DNA of 64,000 nucleotides from an uncultured Prevotellaceae bacterium (GTDB lineage Bacteria > Bacteroidota > Bacteroidia > Bacteroidales > Bacteroidaceae): contig CADBLU010000109.1 of NCBI GenBank assembly GCA_902795605.1, forward strand, positions 1 through 64,000. Reading direction: 5' to 3'. Every line of letters begins with the position of its first letter. Position 1 is the first letter of the stretch. Of the stretch, positions 25,143-32,876 are shown piece after piece. Made by a program: the position numbers and the translations under genes. A model generated the notes under the pieces. That model was not told the DNA's origin. It made no database searches and was given only the letters and a program-made list of their open reading frames with translations.

Positions 25143-25814
25143 CTAAGTGCGGCGTAGGCGGCAATTGGTCATTCCGCAGAGTTGGCATGGGTAGTCGAGA
25201 CGCTTGACTTCAGCGCCCAGTCCCATGACTCCGCTCACCGACTTGATGGGGACCATCAGCGCACTCTCGTTGAGTGTCACACCGCAGGGATTGTCGCCTA
25301 TGAGCGAGAAAAGCGCATGCTGGCCGGCGACGTGCCAGGAACAATAGCCGGGACTGAAGCGGTTGGTGTGGTGCCAACCGAGTTTGCTGACGGATGCCTC
25401 GACCGTCCGCTCCATCATGTCGGCTGTGTGCTCTGCTATCAGACTGCCCAAAGAATCGGCGATATAGGCGCGCACCATATCGCCATCGTTGGAGAGGCGG
25501 CGCTGATAGTCTTCAAATTCCATACCTGCCGTGGCCACGAAGAAGGCAAATGCCTCTGCCCCTGCCAGTTGTCGTGCGATGGTCTTACCGATGTTCAAAA
25601 CGACGCCGTCTGTCTCGAGTTGGTGGTCACCGAGTTTCCCGTATTTCACCACATAGCACATCCTCGGCACCACCACCTTGGCCACTTCACTTGCCTCATG
25701 CTCTATCTCTGCCAGCAAGCGCCTGTCGGCCATGCCGGAGACATCACCCATTTGGCGGTAAATGTCTTCGGAGGTGATATGTAGCTCCTCAAATGTGAAT
25801 ACTTTCTCTGTCAT
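25143..25814 (-). CDS. Stand-alone B12-dependent methionine synthase reactivation-domain protein
   Basis: A 223-residue protein matching the MetH activation domain, which binds SAM and helps remethylate oxidised cob(II)alamin. The key segment is RFSPGYCSWHVAGQ near residue 160, matching the RxxPGY signature. The C-terminus has a cysteine group (CQLCGMTNC) that could bind metal, a feature of several stand-alone members. The start at 25814 is chosen because a promoter box lies just upstream; the longer frame to 25982 reads through AT-rich non-coding sequence. It converges on the corrinoid fusion gene that lacks this domain, so the two are probable partners. Confidence 0.85.
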   Translation of the reverse strand: MTEKVFTFEELHITSEDIYRQMGDVSGMADRRLLAEIEHEASEVAKVVVPRMCYVVKYGKLGDHQLETDGVVLNIGKTIARQLAGAEAFAFFVATAGMEFEDYQRRLSNDGDMVRAYIADSLGSLIAEHTADMMERTVEASVSKLGWHHTNRFSPGYCSWHVAGQHALFSLIGDNPCGVTLNESALMVPIKSVSGVMGLGAEVKRLDYPCQLCGMTNCRLRRT

Positions 25815-25841
25815 GGCTGATATATGACTATTTCCACGATA

Positions 25842-25850
25842 GCAAAGATA
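25842..25850 (-). promoter_or_regulatory. Bacteroidetes -7 box for the B12-reactivation gene
   Basis: The reverse strand reads TATCTTTGC, a full TAnnTTTGC match, about 28 bases before the start at 25814. Confidence 0.65.
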
Positions 25851-25976
25851 GTGAAAGTAGAAGAGAAAGCAAAGGAAAACACATTTTTTCTTTGCTTTGT
25901 TGAGTCGCAGCCTATCTTCGCCGGAGACAGAGTCGTGCAAAATTCGGATTAAGCAATGCCCTGTGCTCATGTGTAG

Positions 25977-25997
25977 GGACATACTTCATGTATGTCC
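25977..25997. repeat. Small hairpin in the 25815-26199 gap
   Basis: GGACATAC and GTATGTCC form an eight-base-pair stem around TTCAT. The 385-base gap otherwise holds the two promoter boxes and AT-rich sequence; no gene or RNA was recognised. Confidence 0.6.
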
Positions 25998-26133
25998 GTT
26001 TATCCAAAAGTACAAAAGAATTGCTACGCAAGAAATCTACGAGAAAATCTATCGACAAAATCTTATAAAAATAGATGTCATCGAAGTCTGATGGAAAAAT
26101 CTCTTTTTTTGACGATTATTCATAAAAAAGTAT

Positions 26134-26142
26134 TATCTTCGC
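26134..26142 (+). promoter_or_regulatory. Probable promoter of the Fib_succ_major protein gene
   Basis: TATCTTCGC differs by one base from TAnnTTTGC, and a TTTG lies at 26108-26111, 22 bases upstream. The start codon is at 26200. Confidence 0.5.
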
Positions 26143-26199
26143 AACATATTTGAACTCAATGATATTCGATGAACGAAACAAATAACTAAAAACAATCAT

Positions 26200-27432
26200 A
26201 TGAAGAAACTAATGACCATTTTGTTGTTGTCGCTAATGACTATGACAACACATTCACAGAACTATTTATTGGGGGATGTCAACAGGGACGGCGATGTGAC
26301 CGTAGCCGATGTGACGATGTTAGTAGATATCATTACAAAAGGCTACACACCGTTCATCGTTTCCCCGACGGCCATTACTATTCCTGCTGGAGGCTCTGCC
26401 GTTGCCTACATTTCTGGTGGCTACTATCAATACGAGGTCACCTCGGCCAACACCGGTGTGGTTACAGCTGCGCTCAACGGTTCTGTCATTACTCTCAATG
26501 CCGTTGCCAGCGGCGAGACCAAAGTGATTGTCATGGATGTGCTCACCAATAGAAGTCTCGAGGTTCCTGTCAAGGTGGAGTATACCTCGCTTCAACTGTC
26601 TTCTACCCGTATGTTTCTTGTGGTGGGGAATGAAAGCGATATATACATCACTCATGGCAGTGGCAGCGGCAGCTACAGCGTGGAAAGCAGTGATGAATCT
26701 GTTGCTACCTCGACAGTGAGGGACGACAAGGTTAGCGTCTCCGCCATCGGGGTAGGCATTGCTACCATCACCGTGACCGACACGGAGAATGGCCATACTG
26801 CCACTTTCAAGGTGACGGTTAATGCTGCTCAGTCTTATAATATTTGCCCCGACAATAATCATCCGCACCTGATTGACCTCGGGCTGCCGTCTGGCACATT
26901 ATGGTCATGTTGCAATGTGGATACCGACCATCCGGAGGGCCAGAGTCCGACAAACTATGGTGGATATTATGCTTGGGGAGAGACGGAGACAAAAACGACA
27001 TATAACATGGAGTCCTATATTTATTGCGACGGAGATGATGAATTCGCTTCTTTCCATGACATCGGTAGCGACATATCAGACACGGATTATGATGTCGCCC
27101 ATATGAAATGGGGAGGCAATTGGGTGATGCCGACAGAAGCACAGTGTAACGAACTAATAACTAACTGCACCTACGAATGGACGAAGGTGGAAGGTGTTAA
27201 AGGAGGCAAATTCACCAGTAAAATCAACGGCAGTAGCATCTTCTTGCCGACGGCGGGCGACCGCTCGGAATACCTCTCCGGCACCGGTTCACGCGGCTAC
27301 TATTTGTCGTCCTTGCCGGGCCCGTCGGGCTCGGACGGCGCCTACAACCTCTACTTCGGCTCGGACTACGCCGGCTGGAGCTACTACTACCGCTTCAACG
27401 GCTTCACGGTGCGTCCAGTTGCCAGAAATTAG
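26200..27432 (+). CDS. Secreted protein with dockerin-like, Ig-like and Fib_succ_major modules
   Basis: A 410-residue exported protein. A signal peptide (about residues 1-20) is followed at once by a single dockerin-like calcium loop (GDVNRDGDVTVADVT, about 26-40). Two Big2-type Ig-like domains cover about 50-125 and 127-208. The C-terminal 190 residues match the Fibrobacter succinogenes major paralogous domain: DLGLPSGTLWSCCNV, YYAWGETE, HMKWGGNWVMPTEAQ, IFLPTAGDR and the ending FTVRPVA. Such domains are abundant on Bacteroidetes surfaces; their role is not established, though adhesion or glycan binding is suspected. The dockerin loop resembles those of the C10 protease. Confidence 0.85.
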   Translation: MKKLMTILLLSLMTMTTHSQNYLLGDVNRDGDVTVADVTMLVDIITKGYTPFIVSPTAITIPAGGSAVAYISGGYYQYEVTSANTGVVTAALNGSVITLNAVASGETKVIVMDVLTNRSLEVPVKVEYTSLQLSSTRMFLVVGNESDIYITHGSGSGSYSVESSDESVATSTVRDDKVSVSAIGVGIATITVTDTENGHTATFKVTVNAAQSYNICPDNNHPHLIDLGLPSGTLWSCCNVDTDHPEGQSPTNYGGYYAWGETETKTTYNMESYIYCDGDDEFASFHDIGSDISDTDYDVAHMKWGGNWVMPTEAQCNELITNCTYEWTKVEGVKGGKFTSKINGSSIFLPTAGDRSEYLSGTGSRGYYLSSLPGPSGSDGAYNLYFGSDYAGWSYYYRFNGFTVRPVARN

Positions 27433-27498
27433 ATGCATCCTTACCCAACCAGCCTCCCCTAATTTCGGAGTTGTTTGTCCACGGGATGGCAGTGGGGC

Positions 27499-27515
27499 GC
27501 AGGCCCTAGGCCTGC
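27499..27515. repeat. Perfect short inverted repeat between two secreted-protein genes
   Basis: GCAGGCC, three bases, then GGCCTGC. It lies in the 172-base gap 27433-27604; there is no T run, so it is not a standard terminator. Confidence 0.6.
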
Positions 27516-27604
27516 AAACCAGTCCCACAGCCGGCCCTATGGTCAAACAACATCGAAACCGAAAATAATAAAATCTAGAGATGATTTGACAAAAAGAGCG
27601 TTCA

Positions 27605-28918
27605 ATGCGAAGGTTGCAAATAGTCATTTTCATTATCTTGGTCGTCTCATGCGGCCGAAACAAACCAAAAGCAGAGCTTTTCGATGATGATATCATAGAA
27701 ACGCTTGACACCATCTCATGCAATCTTTTGGGAAAGATTGTAGGGCATGATATTTATGTGGAGAGTGATGTCAACCTCAAAGGTGGTGTGTGCATACTGC
27801 CTAAGGGCATGATTTTGTGTCAGAAAGGCGGAGTAATCAGCAATGGAACTCTTATCGGTGACGGAACAAAGATTGTTGGTGGAAATGTCTTATTTGACAA
27901 AGTGATTATCAAGGGAACATGGAATGTGTCGAATATCTCCACCCGCCTCTTTGCCAATCTTGATGAAGTCAATTCTCTCCGTCAAGTGGTGGCATTGGCT
28001 CATCCGGATGTACAAAATACCATCACCATTGAAGAAGGAGACTACCGAGTAAAAGTCAAGAAAAATGGTGGTGTGTGTATCCCGCTCCGCAGTAACACAA
28101 CCCTCATTATGAACGGTGCCATCCAATTGGAACCCAATGATTTTGAAAGATACGATGTCATCCAAGCCAGAGGCAAAAACATTCGGATTTGCGGCAAAGG
28201 TTCAATTACTGGTGATAAGTTCTCGCACAAAGGGAAATGTGGGGAATGGGGCATGGGAATCAATTTCAAAGGAGCCATCAACTCTTCTGTCAGTGGACTG
28301 ACCATCCAGGGATGCTGGGGTGACTGCATCTACGTAGGAGGGAACTCAAAAGGAATCCTGATAGAGAAATGCGTCTTGAATCATGGCAGGAGACAGGGCA
28401 TCTCCGTGACTAAGGCAGACTGTGTGACCATCAGGGACTGCAAGATATCAAATGTGAAAGGGAAGTCTCCCCAGTGTGCCATTGACATAGAACCCAACAG
28501 AATGGATTCCGTCAACCGAATACTCATAGAAAATGTAAGTGTCGAACACTGTAAAGGTGGTTTCACGGTGATGGGAGGTCGAATGAAAGACGGCATTCAA
28601 GTTTCATGGATCGGAAGTGTGACCATCAGAAATTGCGAAGTGAATTCTAGTTGGCTTATTCCCGTAAGAGTCAACAGCTGCGATAGTCTCATAATAGAAA
28701 AGTGCACAATATACTCACCTAAATGTCTCTCTGCCATTTCCATCAACCGTACAGGATACGCTGAAATACTTGACAATGCCATTTGCGTGAAACATGGTAT
28801 GAAAGAGACAATAAGAGAAATAGCGAGAAAAGCAACAAACAAGAAAGACCGTTCTCTCATAAAAATCTCAAATACGGCACAAATTAGAGAAGAAAACAAT
28901 GTGCAGATTCTGCATTGA
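27605..28918 (+). CDS. Right-handed parallel beta-helix lipoprotein
   Basis: A 437-residue lipoprotein. The N-terminus MRRLQIVIFIILVVSC has a lipobox with Cys16, so it is likely membrane anchored. From about residue 180 on, repeated rungs such as ILIEKCVLNH, VTIRDCKISN and LIIEKCTIYS are typical of parallel beta-helix proteins (pectate lyase-like or GH28-like folds). I could not find the GH28 catalytic aspartate set or a recognised lyase motif, so enzymatic activity is unproven. It may bind or cleave a polysaccharide. It has no clear operon partner; the preceding gene is 172 bases away. Confidence 0.7.
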   Translation: MRRLQIVIFIILVVSCGRNKPKAELFDDDIIETLDTISCNLLGKIVGHDIYVESDVNLKGGVCILPKGMILCQKGGVISNGTLIGDGTKIVGGNVLFDKVIIKGTWNVSNISTRLFANLDEVNSLRQVVALAHPDVQNTITIEEGDYRVKVKKNGGVCIPLRSNTTLIMNGAIQLEPNDFERYDVIQARGKNIRICGKGSITGDKFSHKGKCGEWGMGINFKGAINSSVSGLTIQGCWGDCIYVGGNSKGILIEKCVLNHGRRQGISVTKADCVTIRDCKISNVKGKSPQCAIDIEPNRMDSVNRILIENVSVEHCKGGFTVMGGRMKDGIQVSWIGSVTIRNCEVNSSWLIPVRVNSCDSLIIEKCTIYSPKCLSAISINRTGYAEILDNAICVKHGMKETIREIARKATNKKDRSLIKISNTAQIREENNVQILH

Positions 28919-29103
28919 TACATAAATTCTAGGAGTTAGTTCCATCCTCTTGTCGTTATTCGCTACTCAATTGAGAACAAAGCTCTTTTTTCAATCAGCA
29001 GGTCAGGTAGGGGAGTGGATAAAGAAATAAAGCGCTCCGCTTGGAAAAAAGGTTTATGAAGAAATAATAAAATGCGCCACATTGGCAAGGCGATCTATGA
29101 AGG

Positions 29104-29125
29104 GAGACGGGAAGAATCCCGTCTC
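29104..29125. repeat. Hairpin in the 28919-29292 intergenic region
   Basis: GAGACGGGA and TCCCGTCTC pair around AGAA. The 374-base gap contains no convincing gene; the short frames there lack coding character. The promoter of the downstream operon should lie here, but I could not fix a good -7 box. Confidence 0.6.
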
Positions 29126-29292
29126 TACAGCGTGCACAGGTGTGGAAAACAGTTTTTGGGCATTCACGCCACATCGCAATTGTCATTCATGTCACGCGTG
29201 GAAGTTGAATCATGTGCTGTTGCAGATTACTTTTTCCCTTTTGCTGCGTCATTAATTCAGAATCAGTCAACAAATCAAAAAAACGAAGAAAG

Positions 29293-30195
29293 ATGGAGAA
29301 GAAATACAGAGGAGTGGTCGTGCCGATGGTCACACCAGTGACACAACGAGAAGAGATAGACCCCCAGGCGGTAGAAGCCATCATCGACGAGTTTGCCGAC
29401 AGCGGTGTCTGTCCGCTGTTGCTCGGCACCACGGGCGAAGGCAATTCGGTGAGTCCTTCCGCCGCTCAGACCCTTGTGGAGACGGCCGTGGCAGCCGCCC
29501 GTGGCCGGGTGACCGTCTATGCGGCATTGACAGGCAACTGCGTCTCGGAGCAGATAGTCCAGGCCAACCGCTATTTTGAGACTGGTGTGGATGTGGTGGC
29601 CGCCACGTTGCCCAATTACTATGCCCTCACGCCCCGTCAGATGGAAGAATACTATCTGACGCTGGCCGAAGCCCTCAACGGACCGCTCATGCTCTACAAC
29701 ATCCTCGCCACCACCCACATGAGCATCCCCATCGATGTCGTGACACGTCTGGCCGGCCATCCCAACATCGTGGGTCTGAAAGACTCAGAGAACAATATAG
29801 AGCGGTTGCGTGAAATCCTCCGTTTCAGCAAAGACCGCGGCGACTTCTCCTTCTTCTGCGGCCGTGCGGCATTCTCGGCCGAGACCCTTGCTTTGGGTGC
29901 CGACGGCATCGTGCCCTCAGGCGGCAATTTCGTGCCCCGCATGTATCGTGCCCTCTACGACAGAGCGCTCGAAGGCGATGTCGCCGAAGCCGCCCGCCTG
30001 CAGCGGCAGACAGCCGATATCTGTGCCATCTACCAGAAAGGCTTCACATTAGGCGAGAGTCTGGCAGCGCTCAAGTTGATGCTCTCCGTGCGCCATCTCT
30101 GCCAACCTTGGATGCTCAAGCCCCTCACTCGCCTGACTCCCGACCAGGAGCAGGAAGTCCTGGCCCAGTGCTCTGCCCTGACCGCCGTGGGTTGA
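29293..30195 (+). CDS. DapA/NanA-family class I aldolase
   Basis: A 300-residue TIM-barrel lyase of the dihydrodipicolinate synthase superfamily, whose members form a Schiff base with pyruvate-type 2-oxo acids. Seen motifs are GTTGEG near residue 46, the catalytic tyrosine in LMLYNI near residue 135, and the Schiff-base lysine in VGLKDSENN near residue 163. The start at 29293 gives a normal family N-terminus; the longer frame is non-coding. The next genes are an SSS symporter, a PdxA2-like dehydrogenase and a DUF1537 kinase. This context suggests acid-sugar breakdown (for example of a 2-oxo-3-deoxy sugar acid) rather than lysine synthesis; a sialate-type lyase is an alternative. Confidence 0.85.
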   Translation: MEKKYRGVVVPMVTPVTQREEIDPQAVEAIIDEFADSGVCPLLLGTTGEGNSVSPSAAQTLVETAVAAARGRVTVYAALTGNCVSEQIVQANRYFETGVDVVAATLPNYYALTPRQMEEYYLTLAEALNGPLMLYNILATTHMSIPIDVVTRLAGHPNIVGLKDSENNIERLREILRFSKDRGDFSFFCGRAAFSAETLALGADGIVPSGGNFVPRMYRALYDRALEGDVAEAARLQRQTADICAIYQKGFTLGESLAALKLMLSVRHLCQPWMLKPLTRLTPDQEQEVLAQCSALTAVG

Positions 30196-30253
30196 GCCGT
30201 ACGCCTTTCTCAACTGTTTACCTCATCCTCACCCGTTTATCCCAATCTCACAC

Positions 30254-31807
30254 ATGTACTGGATAGATTATGTCATCGTCATCGTGTCCATCCTCCTGGC
30301 CGTAGGCATGGGCGTCTATTTCGCGCACCGCCAGAAAGACACAAGCACCTATTTCGCCGGCGGCGGGCGCATCCCCGCGTGGGCGGTGGGCATGTCGATT
30401 TTCGCCACCCTCATCTCCAGCGTCACCTTCCTGGCCTATCCCGGCGCCGCCTATGCCGGCAACTGGATACTGCTCGTGCAGGGTCTGATGGTGCCGATAG
30501 TGCTGCTGGCCCTGATAGGCGTCATCGTGCAGCTGTTCCGTAAGGTCATCCGACTCTCCACCTATGAGTATTTTGAGCGGCGTTTCGGACTGTTCGCCCG
30601 CCTTTACAGTTCACTCGCCTTCACCCTCGGCCATTTCTCCAAGGCAGGCACCGTGTTCTTTCTCGTGTCGATGGCGCTCGCCACCTTCCTCAACGTGAAT
30701 ATCTACACCGTGGTGCTGGTACTCGGTGTCACCATCATCGTGCTCACCCTGCTCGGCGGCATGGAGGCCATCGTGTGGATGGATGTGGTGCAGGGCACCC
30801 TGCTCATCGGCGGCGGTCTGATATGCGTGGTGCTGTTGCTTCTGCTGCCGGAGGGCGGTCCCTCGGAAATGATGCGGATAGCCTCCGAAAACAGCAAGAT
30901 AGGCTTCGGCCCCTACGACTGGGACTTCACCCAACTCACCTTTGTGGTGATGGTGCTCAACGGCATCTTCTATGCCCTCCAGAAATACGGCACAGACCAG
31001 ACCATCGTGCAGCGTTATCTTACGGCGCGCACCGACCGTGAGGCGAAGAAAGCCGCCTTTATCGGAGTGCTGATGAGCGTGCCCATCTGGGCGCTGTTCA
31101 TGTTCATCGGCACCTGCCTTTTCGCCTACTATCATGCTGCCGGCGCTCCTGCCTTGCCTCCGGACATCAAGGCCGACGAGGTGTTTCCCTATTTCATCAG
31201 CCATCAGTTGCCCGTGGGTGTGCGTGGACTGATCATCGCTGCCCTCGCGGCGGCCGCCATCTCGAGTTTGGACGCCGACCTCAACTGCCTGTCGGCCATC
31301 GCCGTGCAAGACTATTATGCGCGGTTCCGCCCCCACAGCACCGACCGCGACCAGTTGCGCTTCGGCAAGTGGATGGTGGTGGTGGCCGGACTTGCCGCAG
31401 TGGGCGTGGCCTGCCTCTATATCTCGTGGGGAGGCGAGGGCGTGCTCGGTGCGCTGTTCTCCCTCTATGCCATCTTCTCTGCCGGCATCGTGGGCATCTT
31501 CCTGTTGGGACTGTTCAGCCGCAGAGCCAACAAGCAAGGCCTCTATATCGGCATTGCCGCAGCAGTGATTTTCACCGCCTATGCCGTGCTCACCTCGACG
31601 AAGGTGGACCTCGACGGTGACGGAGTGAAGGACATCCTGCTCGACCTTGGCAGTTGGAATTTCAGCCATCACAACTATATGCTCGGCGTCTACAGCCACC
31701 TCATCGTACTGGTGGTGGGCTATCTCGCCAGTTTCCTCTTCAAGACTCCTCCTGCCGACGACTCGCTGACCATCTACGGCTATTGGGCCGGCAAGAAAGA
31801 GCAATGA
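30254..31807 (+). CDS. Sodium:solute symporter (SSS family)
   Basis: A 517-residue integral membrane transporter with about 13 hydrophobic segments. The N-terminal part contains the FAGGGRIPAWAVGMSIFATLIS-type stretch (about residues 35-57) typical of the SSS core, and AAISSLDADLN near residue 338 fits the conserved sodium-site region. Family members import sugars, sialic acid, proline or organic acids with sodium. It sits between the aldolase and the PdxA2-like gene, so the likely cargo is the acid sugar used by that module. It starts 58 bases after the aldolase, consistent with one operon. Confidence 0.88.
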   Translation: MYWIDYVIVIVSILLAVGMGVYFAHRQKDTSTYFAGGGRIPAWAVGMSIFATLISSVTFLAYPGAAYAGNWILLVQGLMVPIVLLALIGVIVQLFRKVIRLSTYEYFERRFGLFARLYSSLAFTLGHFSKAGTVFFLVSMALATFLNVNIYTVVLVLGVTIIVLTLLGGMEAIVWMDVVQGTLLIGGGLICVVLLLLLPEGGPSEMMRIASENSKIGFGPYDWDFTQLTFVVMVLNGIFYALQKYGTDQTIVQRYLTARTDREAKKAAFIGVLMSVPIWALFMFIGTCLFAYYHAAGAPALPPDIKADEVFPYFISHQLPVGVRGLIIAALAAAAISSLDADLNCLSAIAVQDYYARFRPHSTDRDQLRFGKWMVVVAGLAAVGVACLYISWGGEGVLGALFSLYAIFSAGIVGIFLLGLFSRRANKQGLYIGIAAAVIFTAYAVLTSTKVDLDGDGVKDILLDLGSWNFSHHNYMLGVYSHLIVLVVGYLASFLFKTPPADDSLTIYGYWAGKKEQ

Positions 31808-31847
31808 CCCATCCTTCAACCTTTATCCTTTAACCATCCAATTTTCT

Positions 31848-32876
31848 ATGAGACCGAAAATAGCAATCACCATGGGCGACCCGGCCGGTATCGGCCCCGA
31901 GATTGTGGCCCGTGCGCTGAGCGACCGCGAGAGTTATGAGAAATGTCGTCCTATCGTCACCGGCGACGCCGGTGTGATGCGCAAGGCTGTCAGCCTGTTG
32001 GGCCTCCCTCTGCAGGTGAATGCCGTGAGCAGTGTTGACGACGCCCTGTTTGAGTTTGGCACGATAGATGTCTACGACCTGAAGTGCCTCGATGCCGAGA
32101 CACTCGTCTATGGAAAGGTGTCGGCAGCCTGTGGCCATGCCGCCTTTGTGTCCATCCGCAAGGCCATCGACTTGGCCATGTCGGGCGACGTCGACGCCAC
32201 GGTGACGGCTCCCCTCAACAAGGAGGCGCTCCATCTGGCCGGTCACAATTTTGACGGGCACACGGAGATTTATGCTACCTTCACCCATACGAAGAAATAT
32301 GCCATGCTGTTGGCCGACGACCGTCTCCGTGTCATCCACGTCTCCACCCACGTCCCCTTGCGGAAGGCCTGCGACCTGGTGAAGAAAGACCGTATCATCG
32401 AGGTGACCGAACTCATTGACGATGCCTGCAGGCAGTTTGGCATCGAGCATCCGCGCATCGGCATCGCCGGACTCAATCCCCATTCCAGCGACAACGGCCT
32501 TTTCGGCGATGAAGAGGCGCTGGAGATCATCCCTGCCGTGGACGAACTGCGGCGGCGTGGCTTCGACGTGGCCGGCCCAGTGCCTCCCGACACCCTATTC
32601 GCCAAGGCGAAGTGCGGACAGTTCGACGGATGTGTGGCCATGTATCACGACCAGGGGCATATCCCCTTTAAGGTCATCGGTTTCAACTGGAATGCCGAGA
32701 CCGGAAAGATGGACAGCGTGAAAGGGGTCAACATCACCCTCGGACTGCCGATTATCCGCGTCTCCGTGGACCATGGCACCGCCTTTGATGTGGCTGGCCG
32801 TGGCATCGCCAGTGAGGATGCCCTCCTCGTCTCCATCGATTATGCCACGAGGATGGCGCAGCACCGGTGCCGATGA
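31848..32876 (+). CDS. pdxA2: PdxA-family dehydrogenase, probably 4-phospho-threonate/erythronate dehydrogenase (PdxA2)
   Basis: A 342-residue NAD-dependent metal enzyme of the PdxA family. Conserved features are the N-terminal TMGDPAGIGPEI, the TAPLNKEA segment, the NPHSSDNG metal region near residue 205, MYHDQGH near 265 and SVDHGTAFD near 305. True PdxA acts on 4-phosphohydroxythreonine in vitamin B6 synthesis. The direct overlap (ATGA) with a DUF1537 kinase instead points to the catabolic PdxA2 group, which oxidises and decarboxylates 4-phospho-D-threonate or D-erythronate to dihydroxyacetone phosphate. That assignment rests on gene context; a B6 role is not excluded. Confidence 0.88.
   Translation: MRPKIAITMGDPAGIGPEIVARALSDRESYEKCRPIVTGDAGVMRKAVSLLGLPLQVNAVSSVDDALFEFGTIDVYDLKCLDAETLVYGKVSAACGHAAFVSIRKAIDLAMSGDVDATVTAPLNKEALHLAGHNFDGHTEIYATFTHTKKYAMLLADDRLRVIHVSTHVPLRKACDLVKKDRIIEVTELIDDACRQFGIEHPRIGIAGLNPHSSDNGLFGDEEALEIIPAVDELRRRGFDVAGPVPPDTLFAKAKCGQFDGCVAMYHDQGHIPFKVIGFNWNAETGKMDSVKGVNITLGLPIIRVSVDHGTAFDVAGRGIASEDALLVSIDYATRMAQHRCR

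Noticed and set aside
29072..29341. Small plus-strand ORF before the aldolase
   Set aside because: It overlaps a hairpin and the aldolase start, with no coding character or homology that I can see.
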